Assembly (NCBI GenBank): GCA_942159475.1
Contig: OW804095.1
Location: 155,078,536 to 155,142,535 of the forward strand
Direction: 5' to 3'
DNA: 64,000 bases
Origin: Sthenelais limicola
Taxonomy: Eukaryota; Annelida; Polychaeta; Phyllodocida; Sigalionidae
Below the pieces are notes generated by a model. That model saw only the letters and a program-made list of their open reading frames with translations, did no database searches and was not told where the DNA came from. Every line of letters starts with the position of its first letter. Position 1 is the first letter of the stretch. Below, piece by piece: positions 53,043 to 64,000 of the stretch. A program made the position numbers and the translations under genes.

Positions 53043-56000
53043 TTAGTCGCTGGGCGGAGGGTTGGAGAAGCCCCAGGGGCTGGTGTTGTTGCCTCCACCG
53101 TTGTTACCAACGCCGCCACCGCTGTTGTTGTTGTTGTTGCTTGGTCTCCAGATGCTGCCCAGGTTGTTGCCCAGGGTGTTGAAGGGGTCAAAGCTGCCTC
53201 CACCGGCTGCAGCTGCTCCTGGTGCGCCCTCCACGCCCGCTCCTGCACCCCCCGTGTCAGCGGTCAGCATGGACGCGTCCACCGGGGGAGTGGACGTGCC
53301 CGAGGAGGTGGCCCAGATACTGGACACGTCCGGGGTCCAGCTGGAGGAGGAGGAGGAGGCGGTGGCAGCGAGACCTGGCGCCTCCCACAGACCGGCCGTC
53401 ACCTGTAGAACATACACACAGCATAAGTGGCAGCACAAATAGTAAAGAATTCCCATAAAAGACATGGACTCACAGGCATATATTCATTGCTGGTTTCTAT
53501 GGTTTTCTGTCCACTGCTGTGTCTAACTACTGACTCACACTGGTTCTAGTTTATCTAATTCTAGTGCCATGATAGAGGACTGATGCTTAACACATCTAGG
53601 TAGACTTAGTAGCCTTATCTCTTTTCTGTAAGCAAAGTCAAATTTAGGGCCCAAACAGGGATACAGAAGGACTCAACCCTTTTGTCAAAACCAAGATCAG
53701 CGATAAATAAAGAATATTCAAATTGAATTGAAGACAAGATGTTTGCTCACTCTATGCCTCCATACAATATACTGAGGTCAAAGTGGGGTCATTTTAGATT
53801 CCAATATTATTTTGAGTCAAAAATACTGATTTCAGTGCCAATCCCTAACCATGAATCCGCCCAGTCCCCTGTCCCTGCCCCTGTCCCTAACCCCGCCCCC
53901 ATCCCTACCCCTTAACCCCGCCCCTGACTGACCTGGGAGACTGGTGGCTGCTGCATGTTAGGGTTGTCCCACAGACTCTGGTGCTGCATGGGCAGCGTGT
54001 TGAAGCCCGGCCAGTCCTCCGCATGCACCAGGCGCTGCTGGTACTCATACAGTCTCCGCCGCCGGTCATTACGCAGCCGCTGCATCATCGTGAGGGGCTG
54101 CTGCTGCTGCTGTTGCTGCTGGTCAAACGCTGCCCCCGGCAGGATGAAGGGAGGATTCAGACCTGTCAATCAGAGATACACATAGTGAGGGGGAGGAGTC
54201 AGGCATGTCAATCTTAGAGACACATAGTAAAGGTATGTGTCAGACTTTTCAATCACAGATACACACAGTGAATCACATGGTCAAGAACTGGCTATTTACC
54301 ATCATCAAATGAGTTTTTGAAGCCGTCGTCAGGGGGAGGAGCCATGATAGAAGGTCCTTCTCGTATGGTATGCAGCCCGTAACTAGGATAAGAAAAAATA
54401 ATTACCACCAGATAAATATATGTTCCCTACCATTGTATATTCTATCTAAAGTATAAATTCTCTCCCATTATAACTTTTTACACATATTTCTAACTTCTTG
54501 CACATTATATTTCTAGTGGAAACTATAACTTCCTGCGGATTATATTTCCAGTAGATACTATAACTTCTTGCACATTATATTTCCAGTAGATACTATAACT
54601 TCTTGCACATTATATTTCCAGTAGAAACTATAACTTCTTACACATTATATTTCCAGTAGAAACTATAACTTCTTACACATTATATTTCCAGTAGAGACTA
54701 TAACTTCTTGCACATTATATTTCTAGTAGAAACTATAACTTCTTACACATTATATTTCCAGTAGAGACTATAACTTCTTGCACATTATATTTCTAGTGGA
54801 AACTACATGTATGTATATTTCAATGCCCAATGTTACTCACCCCATGTTTGGATCTTGCGGAGGCTGCTGGGTGGCGCTGTTGCTCAGTGCCCATGGGTTC
54901 TTGTGTAAGCCAGGGTTCATGTTGTTGCCACTGGGGGCGCCACTGGTGGGCACAAGCAGCGGTTTGGGAGAGAGAGCCCGAGTACCGATAGCCCCAGGAT
55001 GCTTCGCCACCTGCATAGATACATGTACATTAGCTGCAGAATAAGTAGCACATCTGTTTGCCTTCAAACTGATCTTCTCAGTCCACAAAACGCCTTCCAA
55101 GTTTGTCTGGGTTTAGGACATGTGAGTTTAAACCCTATATCAGGCCATTTAGTATAAACACTTGTGGACTATCGGAGCTACACTGGCAATTGATTTACTC
55201 TTGAGAGATTTACTCTTTTAATCTAAGATAGTTGTTATAATGAGATTTTTCCCTTTAGCACTTGATTGTACTTTGTAGATAAAATGTAAGACAATATTTG
55301 TTGCTGAAGCTGAGACAGGATGAATAAAGCTTCCACTAACCTCCTCCATGAACCCGGCGCTGGCTCCGCCCACTTTCTTCTGCTCACTGCCGAGCCCGCC
55401 AAACTTACTCTTCACCACGTTGTTGTTGTCGTTGTTGCCATTGGAGACAACGCTGGAGTAGCTGGAGGAGCGGGAGGAGAGCAGGTCCCCACCACTAGAT
55501 GTCAGCACGGGACTGGGCTTGGTGTGCTTAGCTGCAAACAGGTGGCTCTGTATGGAGAGGTCACTCAGGTCACCTACAGGGGCAGACAAGTCAAGGTTAA
55601 TCACAGCCTCCTGGTGGCGGTTTACTGCACTAATACCACTATACAGCTATAGACTGTTCCGCTTAACCTGAACTCAGTTTACATGAATTTTCAGTTTACC
55701 CAAACCTTTTACAATTTCCCTGCAGACTTTCAAGTTAATGTATCTCTTCTCTTGGTTTTTTTGGTTAACCTGAATTTTTTTTCCCTCTAGAGTTCAGGTT
55801 AATTGGAACATAGTGTATACGTCTATATGGCCCTTATGGCTATATTGCCCAATGGCTATATTTCCTTATGGCTATATTGCCCTTATGGTAAGTGGCTATA
55901 TTGCCCTTATGGTAAATGGCTATATGGCCCTTATGGCTATATTGCCCTTATGGTAAATGGCTATATGGCCCTTATGGCTATATCGCCCTTATGGCTATAT

Positions 56001-59000
56001 TGCCCTTATGGCTACATCAACCTTATGGCTATATCGCCCTTATGGCTACATCAACCTTATGGCTATATCGCCCTTATGGCTATATTGCCCTTATGGCTAC
56101 ATCAACCTTATGGCTATATTGCCCTTATGGCTACATCAACCTTATGGCTATATCGCCCTTATGGCTATATTGCCCTTATGGCTACATCAACCTTATGGCT
56201 ATATCGCCCTTATGGCTATATTACCCTTATGGCTATATCACCCTTATGGCTATATCGCCCTATATCACCCCTATGGCTATATCGCCCTCATGGCTATACC
56301 GCCCTTATGGCTATATTACCCTTATGGCTATATCGCCCTATATCACCCTTATGGCTATATCGCCCTTATGGCTATACCGCCCTTATGGCTATATCACCCT
56401 TATGGCTATACCGCCCTTATGGCTATATTACCCTTATGGCTATATCGCCCTATATCACCCCTATGGCTATATCGCCCTTATGGCTATACCGCCCTTATGG
56501 CTATATTACCCTTATGGCTATATCGCCCTATATCACCCTTATGGCTATATCGCCATTATGGCTATATTACCCTTATGGCTATATCGCCCTATATCACCCT
56601 TATGGCTATATCGCCCTTATGGCTATACCGCCCTTATGGCTATATTACCCTTATGGCTATATTACCCTATATCACCCTTATGGCTATATTACCCTATGGC
56701 TATATCGCCCTTATGGCTATACCGCCCTTATGGCTATATTACCCTTATGGCTATATCGCCCTATATCACCCTTATGGCTATATCGTCCTTATGGCTATAT
56801 CGCCCTATGGCTATATCACCCAATGTCTCCCTCATTGCTATATCGCCCTTATGGCCATATATGACCTCTATGGCTATGTTGCCCATATGTCTATAACCAC
56901 CTTATGGCTGTATGGAAGCCTTAGGTAAAAGGCAGTTAATATACAGCGGGGCATGGGAAGGGGTACTTATGTAGTATACAGTAGACATGTATATACCCGC
57001 GGGGAGGCTGGTGCTCATAACAGGCATGTCCCAGCAAGGCTCTGGTGATGCTTCTTCACTCCCAGACTCAGAGTCAGAGTCTTCTTCTTCCTCCTCCTCG
57101 TCATATCCCTGCTCTGTTTCACAAAGTGTAAATGCATGAATACTAAACATGACTCAGCTGTACTTCTTCCCAGAACTTGTCAGGCTTAGACATGGAGTGG
57201 GCCCTTCTCTCTACATTCTGCTCATCATATCCCTAGACTCAAAGATTCAATGCCTCAACCCCCATCCCCTGCCCCCGGCCCGCCATCCCCTGCCCCCGGC
57301 CCCCATCCCCTGTTCCTGCCCCCCATCCCCTGTTCCTGCCCCCCATCCCCTGTTCCTGCCCCCCATCATCTGTTCCTGCCCCCATCCCCTGTTCTTTCCC
57401 ACCCCCTGTCCCTGGCCCCCCATCCCCTGTACCTGGCCCACCAACCCCTGTCCCCTGTCCCCACCCTTCATCCCAAAAGGTAAGAAGTGAAAGGTGAGAG
57501 AGAACATGCAGTAGATATTAACTCCTGGATAATAAGACATGAATAGCAACAATATGATTGCCACCCTACAGCAGTTGTGTAAGGAAATGTCACAGAATGC
57601 CACAATAACTGAGCACCAGTGGCAGATGCAACACTCACCGTTCACTTTAGCCTTGCCGCCGTTGTTCTTGTTCTTGTTCTTAGACTTGCCGGTGGATCTC
57701 TCAGCCTGTAACTTCATGAAGGCCTCCTCACCCGCGCCGCCGCCGCGTGTACTGGCAACCTCCAGCCTTGTGGTGTAGGGCAGCTCATATGTACTGTAGA
57801 GAGATAAACACTTGTATTATACCACACTCACACTAACCCTAACCCAGCCTGGTGGTGTAGGGCAGCTCATATGTACTGTAGAGATAAACACTTGTATTAT
57901 ACCACACTCACACTAACCCTAACCCAGCCTGCTGGTGTAGGGCAGCTCATATGTACTGTAGAGATAAACACTTGTATTATACCACACTCACACTAACCCT
58001 AACCCAGCCTGGTGGTGTAGGGCAGCTCATATGTACTGTAGAGATAAACACTTGTATTATACCACACTCACACTAACCCTAACCCAGCCTGGTGGTGTAG
58101 GGCAGCTCATATGTACTGTAGAGATAAACACTTGTATTATACCACACTCACACTAACCCTAACCCAGCCTGCTGGTGTAGGGCAGCTCATATGTACTGTA
58201 GAGAGATAGTAATGTCACAATCATTCACTTATATTATTAACTTATGCTAATGCTATCAACACATGGATAATTCCTGTTCTATGGTAAATCATTACAGAAC
58301 TACTCAGTGTAAGAGTGATACAGGAGGAGAGTTTGAGGATATTTAGAGTAGACCATGGGTTGTTCTGCATTTACCCTGAGTGGGAATAACTTGTGGTACT
58401 GATGCACAACATACAAACATACAATATACAGAGACTAATACAGTAGAATATTACCTGGGCTGGTGAATGTTTCCACCAAACGAATCCTTTGGATCAATCT
58501 TGATATTTTTATGGGCGCGAGACTTGGATGTGATCACAAAGTCATCATCGTTCTCCTCCTCGGCCTGGTCAGAGCGCTTCTTGTCCTTTCCACGGGACTT
58601 CTTCTTGGCAGGGACAGGCTCCGGGGTGGATTCACGTGCACTGGAGGTCTGCAGGAGAGAGAGAGACAGATTGATCACTCAGTACAGCAAACACTAGGAG
58701 GCAAAAAACAGGGAGGGAGACTTGGAAATTTGAGACAAAAACATGGGAAGAGAGATGGAGACAGAGACAGAGACAGGAGAAGAGGTTCCTTTAGAGCAAT
58801 TATGAAGGGAAGAACAGGAATAAAGAGGTTTAAACTTCAAAGAAATTATGTGAGGATGGAGGGAGGAGGAGGAGGAGGAGGAGGAGGAGGGAGATTATGT
58901 TACTGATTTATGTTCATTCTTACGATGCAGCATTAAACTCTGTTGCTATGAAAAAACGTTCTTTCTTATGATGTGCCATTTGACTCCCGTTCACTGGTTG

Positions 59001-59400
59001 TCCAGCTACTGCTTTCTTAAGGAAAGTTGAATGTAAACAGGTGGGCGAAGGGTGGTGGGCATAAAAGAAGAGGACGTAAATTGAATTTGAAACCCTTATT
59101 TGGTAAGAAATCGCTCATAAAACATAATGGAACGGGTTTCCACTATGCCAAAGCTTGTCCACTGTGAGAATCCCTCCAACAGTTTCATATTGACAGAATC
59201 AATATTATAGATAATAAAATTCACTTCGCCAAATCTTTCTTCACTATTGTGCCTCACCTTGTCCTCAGCCTCTGCGCTGGATGACTCAGTCGTGGTCGAT
59301 GACGCGTCGTCTTTGTCTATCAGCTCCTGGCGCAGGCGATCCTTGCACTGGCGCTCACGGGACTCAGTTTTGCGGGACTTACGCTGACGGAGCTTCTTGT
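53043..59400 (-). CDS. TMEM131: TMEM131 cytosolic tail exons
   Basis: Nine exons (59258-59400 to 53043-53402) encode the tail. It contains a Lys/Arg-rich segment (KKLRQRKSRKTESRERQ), an acidic block (GYDEEEEEEDSDSESGSEE), a Q-rich run before LTMMQRLRNDRRRRLYEYQQ, and a Ser/Asn/Gly-rich end with Trp-containing short motifs (SIWATSS, GSIWRPS, SPWGFSNPPPSD). The Trp motifs near the C-terminus are candidates for partner binding; in known family members the tail contacts the TRAPP complex. Confidence 0.85.
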
Positions 59401-62400
59401 CTGTAAGCAAAATAAGAGACTGAATATACCCTAAACACTAAAATGTACCATTTGTACACCAGACAGTCAACACAAACATCTTTTAGAGGAAATATGGTGA
59501 AATTGTTGAACTGATTACTATGGTGATTACATGAGTGCATATAATGGGTTCATGCCTGCAGCACCCAGTGATAAACCTAACTTGCCTACAATACTTGGAA
59601 TGTTGTTAAGTCTCTACTGGCTACATTACTTGGAATGTTGTTAATTCTATAATGGCTACATTACTTGGAATGTTGTTAATTCTATAATGGCTACATTACT
59701 TGGAATGTTGTTAAGTCTCTACTGGCTACAATACTTGGAATGTTGTTAATTCTATAATGGCTACATTACTTGGAATGTTGTTAAGTCTCTACTGGCTACA
59801 TTACTTGGAATGTTGTTAATTCTATAAAGGCTACATTACTTGGAATGTTGTTAAGTCTCTATTGGCTACATTACTTGGAATGTTGTTAATTCTATAAAGG
59901 CTACATTACTTGGAATGTTGTTAAGTCTCTATTGGCTACATTACTTGGAATGTTGTTAATTCTATAAAGGCTACTCAGTACTTACTGTCTTTCTTCAGGT
60001 CGTCAGGGTCATCGGTGCTGATGGCCACATCGTTGGGTTCAATGGTGTCCAGTTGGTTCATACGTTCAGCCTTGCGGGGTGCAGCCTTGTCTGCTGCTGT
60101 GTGCAGGCTGGCTACAGGCTCCTTGTCAATGCTGGGCTTACTCGTCTCTACACTGGACCGACTCTGCTCGGTATCAACCGCTCTGGAGCGGGAGCCGGAG
60201 GCAGAAGTTTTCTTGTCATTTTGGGGGAGGATATCAGAATGCTGGCGCTTGGAGGCTTTGGTGCGGCGACTGTTTAGGCTATTAGACCTACTCCCTCCTT
60301 TAATGGTGGTGTTTGTGTTGGTGGGTGCAGGGTCAGGTTCCACCTTGTCTACAGGGGGCGTGGGGGGCTTACTGGCTGCCTCACCAACACTAGGCTGCTG
60401 CTGGGGGCTGCGGCGGGGTCCTGGCCGCACCAACAGGGACTTGATGAAGATGAATGGTCTGAGGATGAATGGGGGTCTGTGTGCTGGATGAGGGGGCGGC
60501 GGGGGGCACGGGGGTAAATTACCTACCCCTACCTGTGGTGATGAGGGGGCTGGGGGTGAGGAGGGGGCAGGGGGTGCAGTGTGTTTGGTAGAATCACTAG
60601 TTTGGGTATTGTTGGTGGAGGAGGGGGTGGTCCCACCTCGGGCACCCCCACCTATATAACGCAGGTCAAATACTCTACTTTTATCAAATGTCTGGGTTGG
60701 TGGGTTGAGCCTGGTGCGGCGGCGGCGGATGTCTGCTGTGAAGATGCGGTCTGCCTCTAGGTAAGCTGCCACCAGGGTGCAGGCCAGTAGCAGGCCCATC
60801 ACACACACACACATGTAGTACAGGATGGGCTCCCATGGCGGCCGCGGCAGTGCACTTGCACACCGCGTCAACATATGGGCGGGAATGGAGGCTTGCAGTG
60901 TGTAGTTGATGGAGGAACCGAGGCTGGTGTGTACAGACAGCGTACGACGCATCCGCGACATGGTGAAGTCTGGAGTAAAACTGCAACAACAAGGAAACAT
61001 TCATTAACTCCACCATTCATACAGACTGGGAAGATACTTACACAATTCTAATCCACCATAAGGTCATGCTGCTTTATTTCTGTTTCCTTGCCATCGATTA
61101 ATTAGAATTAAGATAAAATATTCAATGGGAACTATTATTTTGGTAGAGGGTAATACAGGATGTGATCTTATTTGCCAAATTAATACATATAGGAAGAAGG
61201 TTTGACTAAAGGGTAGACTTGCTTCTGGATTAGTTACCAGGTCTTCCAGCAGTTACCAACAGGGTAGACTTACTCTGCAGAGAGGCACACTATATGGCTA
61301 CATACATACAAGAGGTACTTACGCTATGTCTATCTTGCGGCTAGCGTTGGGTAAGAGCTCAAAGCCCTCACAGTCCAACACCTTGAAGCCGTAGCCCTCA
61401 CATGAGGACTCACTGATGCTGAACCCGTGTACATAGAACGGCAGCTGGCCTGTGTTCCTTGCTGTAAAGGAGCGCCGCACTGTAAAACTAGCTGGTGTGT
61501 TCTTATTTTGTTTCTTTTCTGAAATACATGAAATGAGAAGTGATGAAGATTAATAGGTGAAGCATGAGATGAAGGAATGGAGGTCAACAGGGCAGGAGTG
61601 ACCTTGATGAGAGAATGAAGGTCAACAGGGCAGCAGTGACCTTGAGGAGGGAATGAAGGTCAACAGAGCAGCAGTGACCTTGATGAGAGAATGAAGGTCA
61701 ACAGGGCAGCAGTGACCTTGAGGAGGGAATGAAGGTCAACAGGGCAGCAGTGACCTTGAGGAGGGAATGAAGGTCAACAGGGCAGCAGTGACCTTGAGGA
61801 GGGAATGAAGGTCAACAGGGCAGCAGTGACCTTGATGACTCCAACATTTATTCATTTCAATCCAATGGTTATTTTTTTATTTCTTTGACAAAGATATTAT
61901 ATGTATCAAGCTGTATGTAAAGCTTGTTTTATGCCCCTGGGCCAACCCAGGACCATGTAAACCCAGTTTAAATGAAATCTTTGAAACACATAAAGAGCTG
62001 TATGGTACTCACTGTCACAACTCTTGAGGTGCTTCTCTGTCATGTCAAAGAGCAGCGGCAGGGCTGACCCAACCTTCTTATTGCTGAATCTCATCTCCCC
62101 GCGCCCGCCCTGACCCTGCAGCATCACCGCATCCAGGATCGTCAGGTTGTTCCTGCAAGCCACAAACACAATATTAGTCATTGTTTCACATAATTACAAA
62201 TGTACATATCTCAGTCCCCTACCCATATCCCTCACAGTAAAGATTCAGTAAAAAATGTCTTGGCTCTCAGGTTCTCAGATCAGATAAGAATGGTATGTCA
62301 GTGATTGGCTTTCCTGGCCCTTGAGTAGGCGTCCTAAAGGTATTATAATGGCAGTTAAGGTCCAAATCGAATTACAATGGCACTTTGCAGTTTAGAGCGA

Positions 62401-63044
62401 GAGGCTTTCCCTCAGTTTGAAGGGACTCTCATCTTTGGGCCTAGACTGAAATAAAATAATAATAAGGAATGAAAAGAAGTTAAACAAGTGAGAAGTCTGA
62501 CCTGATGATGATGAATGAAGTGCGCGGCAGATCATCTCTGGGTATAAAGCTTAACTTGACGTTGTACTTGGCGCCCGCCTGCAGCATGATGGTGGCCGCG
62601 TGACGGTGAGGCTTCACACCAAGCAGACTCTCCACTGACTTCCTCAGCTGACTGAGCTCATTGTCTGCACCAGGCTGTAACAACAAGTGGTGGACTCATT
62701 AGTGTGTGTGTGTTTTTATTTCATGCTCCACAATGACAACTTTGGCTTCTTGTTCTTTAAATGTGTATTTACATGCAGTGAACCAAGCCACGGTGGCTGC
62801 ATCAGGTCACATTATCAACACAATTTCATGCTTCAGAGGAAACCATTGTTGAGACTTAAAGCTATATTCTCTTTTCAGCAAATTAAATAAACTAGTAATC
62901 CTTAATTTTCCTCCATAAATGTGTTGTATTCAAGAATCAAACATAGAAAGGGAGCGAACACGCACCTTGTAAATTTCCAAGTCCTGTAAGGAGAAGACGT
63001 CCAAGTCGTCCATCTCTATATAATCACTCAGTTCTCCCGGGAAC
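53043..63044 (-). CDS. TMEM131: TMEM131, 3' 14 exons (gene continues beyond right edge)
   Basis: Exons on the minus strand: 62966-63044, 62502-62674, 62013-62152, 61323-61518, 59986-60980, 59258-59400, 58455-58648, 57639-57793, 56997-57113, 55341-55573, 54841-55010, 54300-54382, 53933-54162, 53043-53402 (stop). All have GT-AG borders and phases chain without a break, giving 1088 residues. Recognition rests on NNLTILDAVMLQGQG, LLFDMTEKHLKSC and LPRPPWEPILYY, which fit the TMEM131 family. TMEM131 is a single-span secretory-pathway membrane protein that binds procollagen through N-terminal PapD-like domains (off-window) and TRAPP through its cytosolic tail, aiding collagen secretion. A vertebrate-style split into TMEM131 and TMEM131L cannot be judged. 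A minus-strand AATAAA at 52480-52485 may end the 3' UTR. Confidence 0.92.
54440..54800 (+). repeat. TMEM131: 35-bp minisatellite in a TMEM131 intron
   Basis: About ten units contain ACTATAACTTCTTGCACATT and ATATTTCCAGTAGA. It lies between the exons at 54300-54382 and 54841-55010. Confidence 0.88.
55830..56900 (+). repeat. TMEM131: 18-bp minisatellite in a TMEM131 intron
   Basis: Some sixty units of CTTATGGCTATAT(C/T)(G/A)CCC occur, with blocks of CATCAA variants and shortened CCCTATATCACCC units that form a higher-order pattern. Long ORFs in all three forward frames (YGYIALMAI-type) are due to the 18-bp period. Confidence 0.93.
57245..57475 (+). repeat. TMEM131: C-rich 20-bp minisatellite in a TMEM131 intron
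   Basis: Units of CCCATCCCCTGTTCCTGCCC and relatives repeat about ten times. The intron lies between 56997-57113 and 57639-57793. Confidence 0.82.
57760..58205 (-). repeat. TMEM131: 80-bp tandem repeat duplicating an exon start and its splice acceptor
   Basis: Six units at 80-82-bp spacing each contain, on the minus strand, CTACAG/TACATATGAGCTGCCCTACACCA. This is the real acceptor of exon 57639-57793 and its first 20-30 bases. The array starts inside the exon and runs upstream into the intron. Each unit also holds AACCCTAACCC. Confidence 0.9.
59585..59975 (+). repeat. TMEM131: 35-bp minisatellite beside a TMEM131 donor
   Basis: Eleven units of CTACATTACTTGGAATGTTG plus either TTAAGTCTCTACTGG or TTAATTCTATAATGG alternate in a mostly regular order. 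The array ends about 10 bp from the donor of exon 59986-60980. Confidence 0.9.
59986..60980 (-). CDS. TMEM131: TMEM131 transmembrane exon
   Basis: This 995-nt exon has acceptor TTGTTGTTGCAG and donor GACA/GTAAGT. It encodes the membrane-proximal lumenal part (MSRMRRTLSVHTSLG), the conserved PRPPWEPILYY entry and one hydrophobic span (about 60761-60826). A long Pro/Ser/Thr-rich basic cytosolic segment follows, probably disordered. A 35-bp minisatellite begins about 10 bp past the donor. Confidence 0.9.
61323..63044 (-). CDS. TMEM131: TMEM131 exons for the end of the lumenal region
   Basis: Four exons (62966-63044, 62502-62674, 62013-62152, 61323-61518) encode the last beta-rich lumenal segments. 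They run from FPGELSDYIEMDDLDVFSLQ, through the GAKYNVKLSFIPRDDLPRTS block, to FTVRRSFTARNTGQLPFYV. The final exon donor is GTAAGT. A 7-unit, 38-bp minisatellite lies between the last two of these exons, and a MITE plus a 22-bp array lie upstream of the first. Confidence 0.88.
61567..61838 (+). repeat. TMEM131: 38-bp minisatellite in a TMEM131 intron
   Basis: Seven units at 38-bp spacing contain GGTCAACAGGGCAGCAGTGA followed by CCTTGAGGAGGGAATGAA or CCTTGATGAGAGAATGAA. Confidence 0.9.
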
Positions 63045-63108
63045 CTGCAGCACACAACATAGAATTACCCTCTTGCACAACTGTATGGTTTAGGTTGTTC
63101 TAACAGTA

Positions 63109-63568
63109 TAGGGACCCTTAGAGCGCCAACCTATCCAAGATCCCCTATCCCTAACCCTATTGGTTATAGGGGTCAGTAGCGTCCCACTCATCTCATTTAG
63201 AGGATTAGCAGTACTACGGGTCCCTATGCCGTGTTAGCGGGACCAGTCGGCTTCTTGGACCTTCAGAGAGGGGTCAGTTCCGACATGAATCATACATGGA
63301 AAAACAACATTTGCTCAGAAATCTAGGGTTGACACCTTCACGAAACACTTAAATTACAACATGAACTTTTTTTATCATTAATAACGGTTGGATTTTGCAA
63401 CAGATGGATGGGAAGGATAGGTATGTCCTTTAGGCCTTGAAGGCCGTCGTTAGGTAAACAACGTACGTTACGAGGCCAGTACCTATCAAAGTGCACCGAA
63501 ACTGATGACGTCACAGGACCACGTGACCGGGATAGGTATAGGTGAGGTTGGGATGCTAAGGGTCCCTA
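63109..63568. mobile_element. MITE, about 460 bp, in a TMEM131 intron
   Basis: The ends ATAGGGACCCTTAG (63109 on) and CTAAGGGTCCCTAT (to 63569) are inverse, with partial similarity continuing inward (GCCAACC and GGTTGGG). The left flank (GTTCTAACAGT) and right flank (TGAAACAGG) together rebuild one unit of the 22-bp satellite, so the MITE landed inside that array. Confidence 0.65.
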
Positions 63569-63569
63569 T

Positions 63570-64000
63570 TGAAACAGGTTTGGGTTTATTTTAACAGTGA
63601 GACAGGTTTATTCTAACAGTGAGACAAGTTCGTTCTAACAGTGAGACAGGTTTATTCTAACAGTGAGACAGGTTCGTTCTAACAGTGAGACAGGTTTATT
63701 CTAACAGTGAGACAGGTTTATTTTAACAGTGAGACAGGTTTATTCTAACAGTGAGACAGGTTCGTTCTAACAGTGAGACAGGTTTATTCTAACAGTGAGA
63801 CAGGTTCGTTCTAACAGTGAGACAGGTTTATTCTAACAGTGAGACAGGTTTGGGTTAATTCTAACAGTGAGACAGGTTTGGGTTTGTTCTAACAGTGAGA
63901 CAGGTTTATTCTAACAGTGAGACAGGTTTGGGTTTATTCTAACAGTGAGACAGATTCGGGATTATTCTAACAGTGAGACAGGTTTATTCTAACAGTGAGA
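63570..64000 (+). repeat. 22-bp minisatellite running off the right edge
   Basis: Units of GACAGGTTTATTCTAACAGT and GACAGGTTCGTTCTAACAGT repeat about 19 times with occasional GGTTTGGG insertions. The array continues past the window. Confidence 0.92.

Noticed and set aside
55803..56928. Three overlapping frames of over 320 codons
   Set aside because: They come from the 18-bp intronic minisatellite.

Overview
This is animal nuclear DNA, most likely from a marine invertebrate. It is AT-rich, split by introns, and full of transposons and minisatellites. No bacterial gene organisation is present. One host gene is recognised with confidence: the 3' two-thirds of TMEM131 on the minus strand (53043-63044, 14 exons with consistent phases; the 5' part lies beyond the right edge). 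A second host gene is a minus-strand poly-C2H2 zinc-finger gene (43142-46114). Weak pieces of a third minus-strand gene with a beta-propeller look lie at 14855-17488. I cannot name the species.

Left third (1-17.6 kb): dispersed repeats, a tRNA-derived SINE, a 1.1-kb inverted-repeat transposon (3804-4930), small MITEs, and a Penelope-like retroelement (6711-11582). Its 242-bp terminal repeats are identical by eye and carry a hammerhead-like core. Its RT/GIY-YIG reading frame is broken, but a separate intact ORF with two zinc fingers lies downstream. A 37/42-bp two-length minisatellite (12655-14004) and LINE remnants follow.

Centre (17615-30768): a 13.15-kb Ty3/Gypsy-type element that appears complete. 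It has 287-bp LTRs identical by eye, a CCTT target duplication, and intact gag, pol and env-like frames. Gag and pol are joined by a canonical -1 frameshift signal (A_AAA_AAC, 6-nt spacer, 8-bp stem). The env-like frame ends exactly on a consensus splice donor, and a consensus acceptor 331 nt further on opens a 29-codon in-frame continuation. The element looks recent and possibly still active.

Right half (30.8-64 kb): MITEs, a TTAA-flanked piggyBac-like element (36373-37492), a 21-bp near-palindromic satellite, a 1.09-kb foldback element with 136-bp arms, LINE 3' ends, the zinc-finger gene with thirteen 57-bp N-terminal repeats, and a regulatory-looking zone at 51.2-52.8 kb (RFX X-box-like and CTCF-like motifs) beside the 3' end of TMEM131. 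Nearly every TMEM131 intron holds its own minisatellite. One array has copied the splice acceptor and start of an exon six times.

The strongest candidates for something not yet described are the Ty3 env-class element with its frameshift signal and env intron, and the Penelope-like element with a separate zinc-finger ORF.
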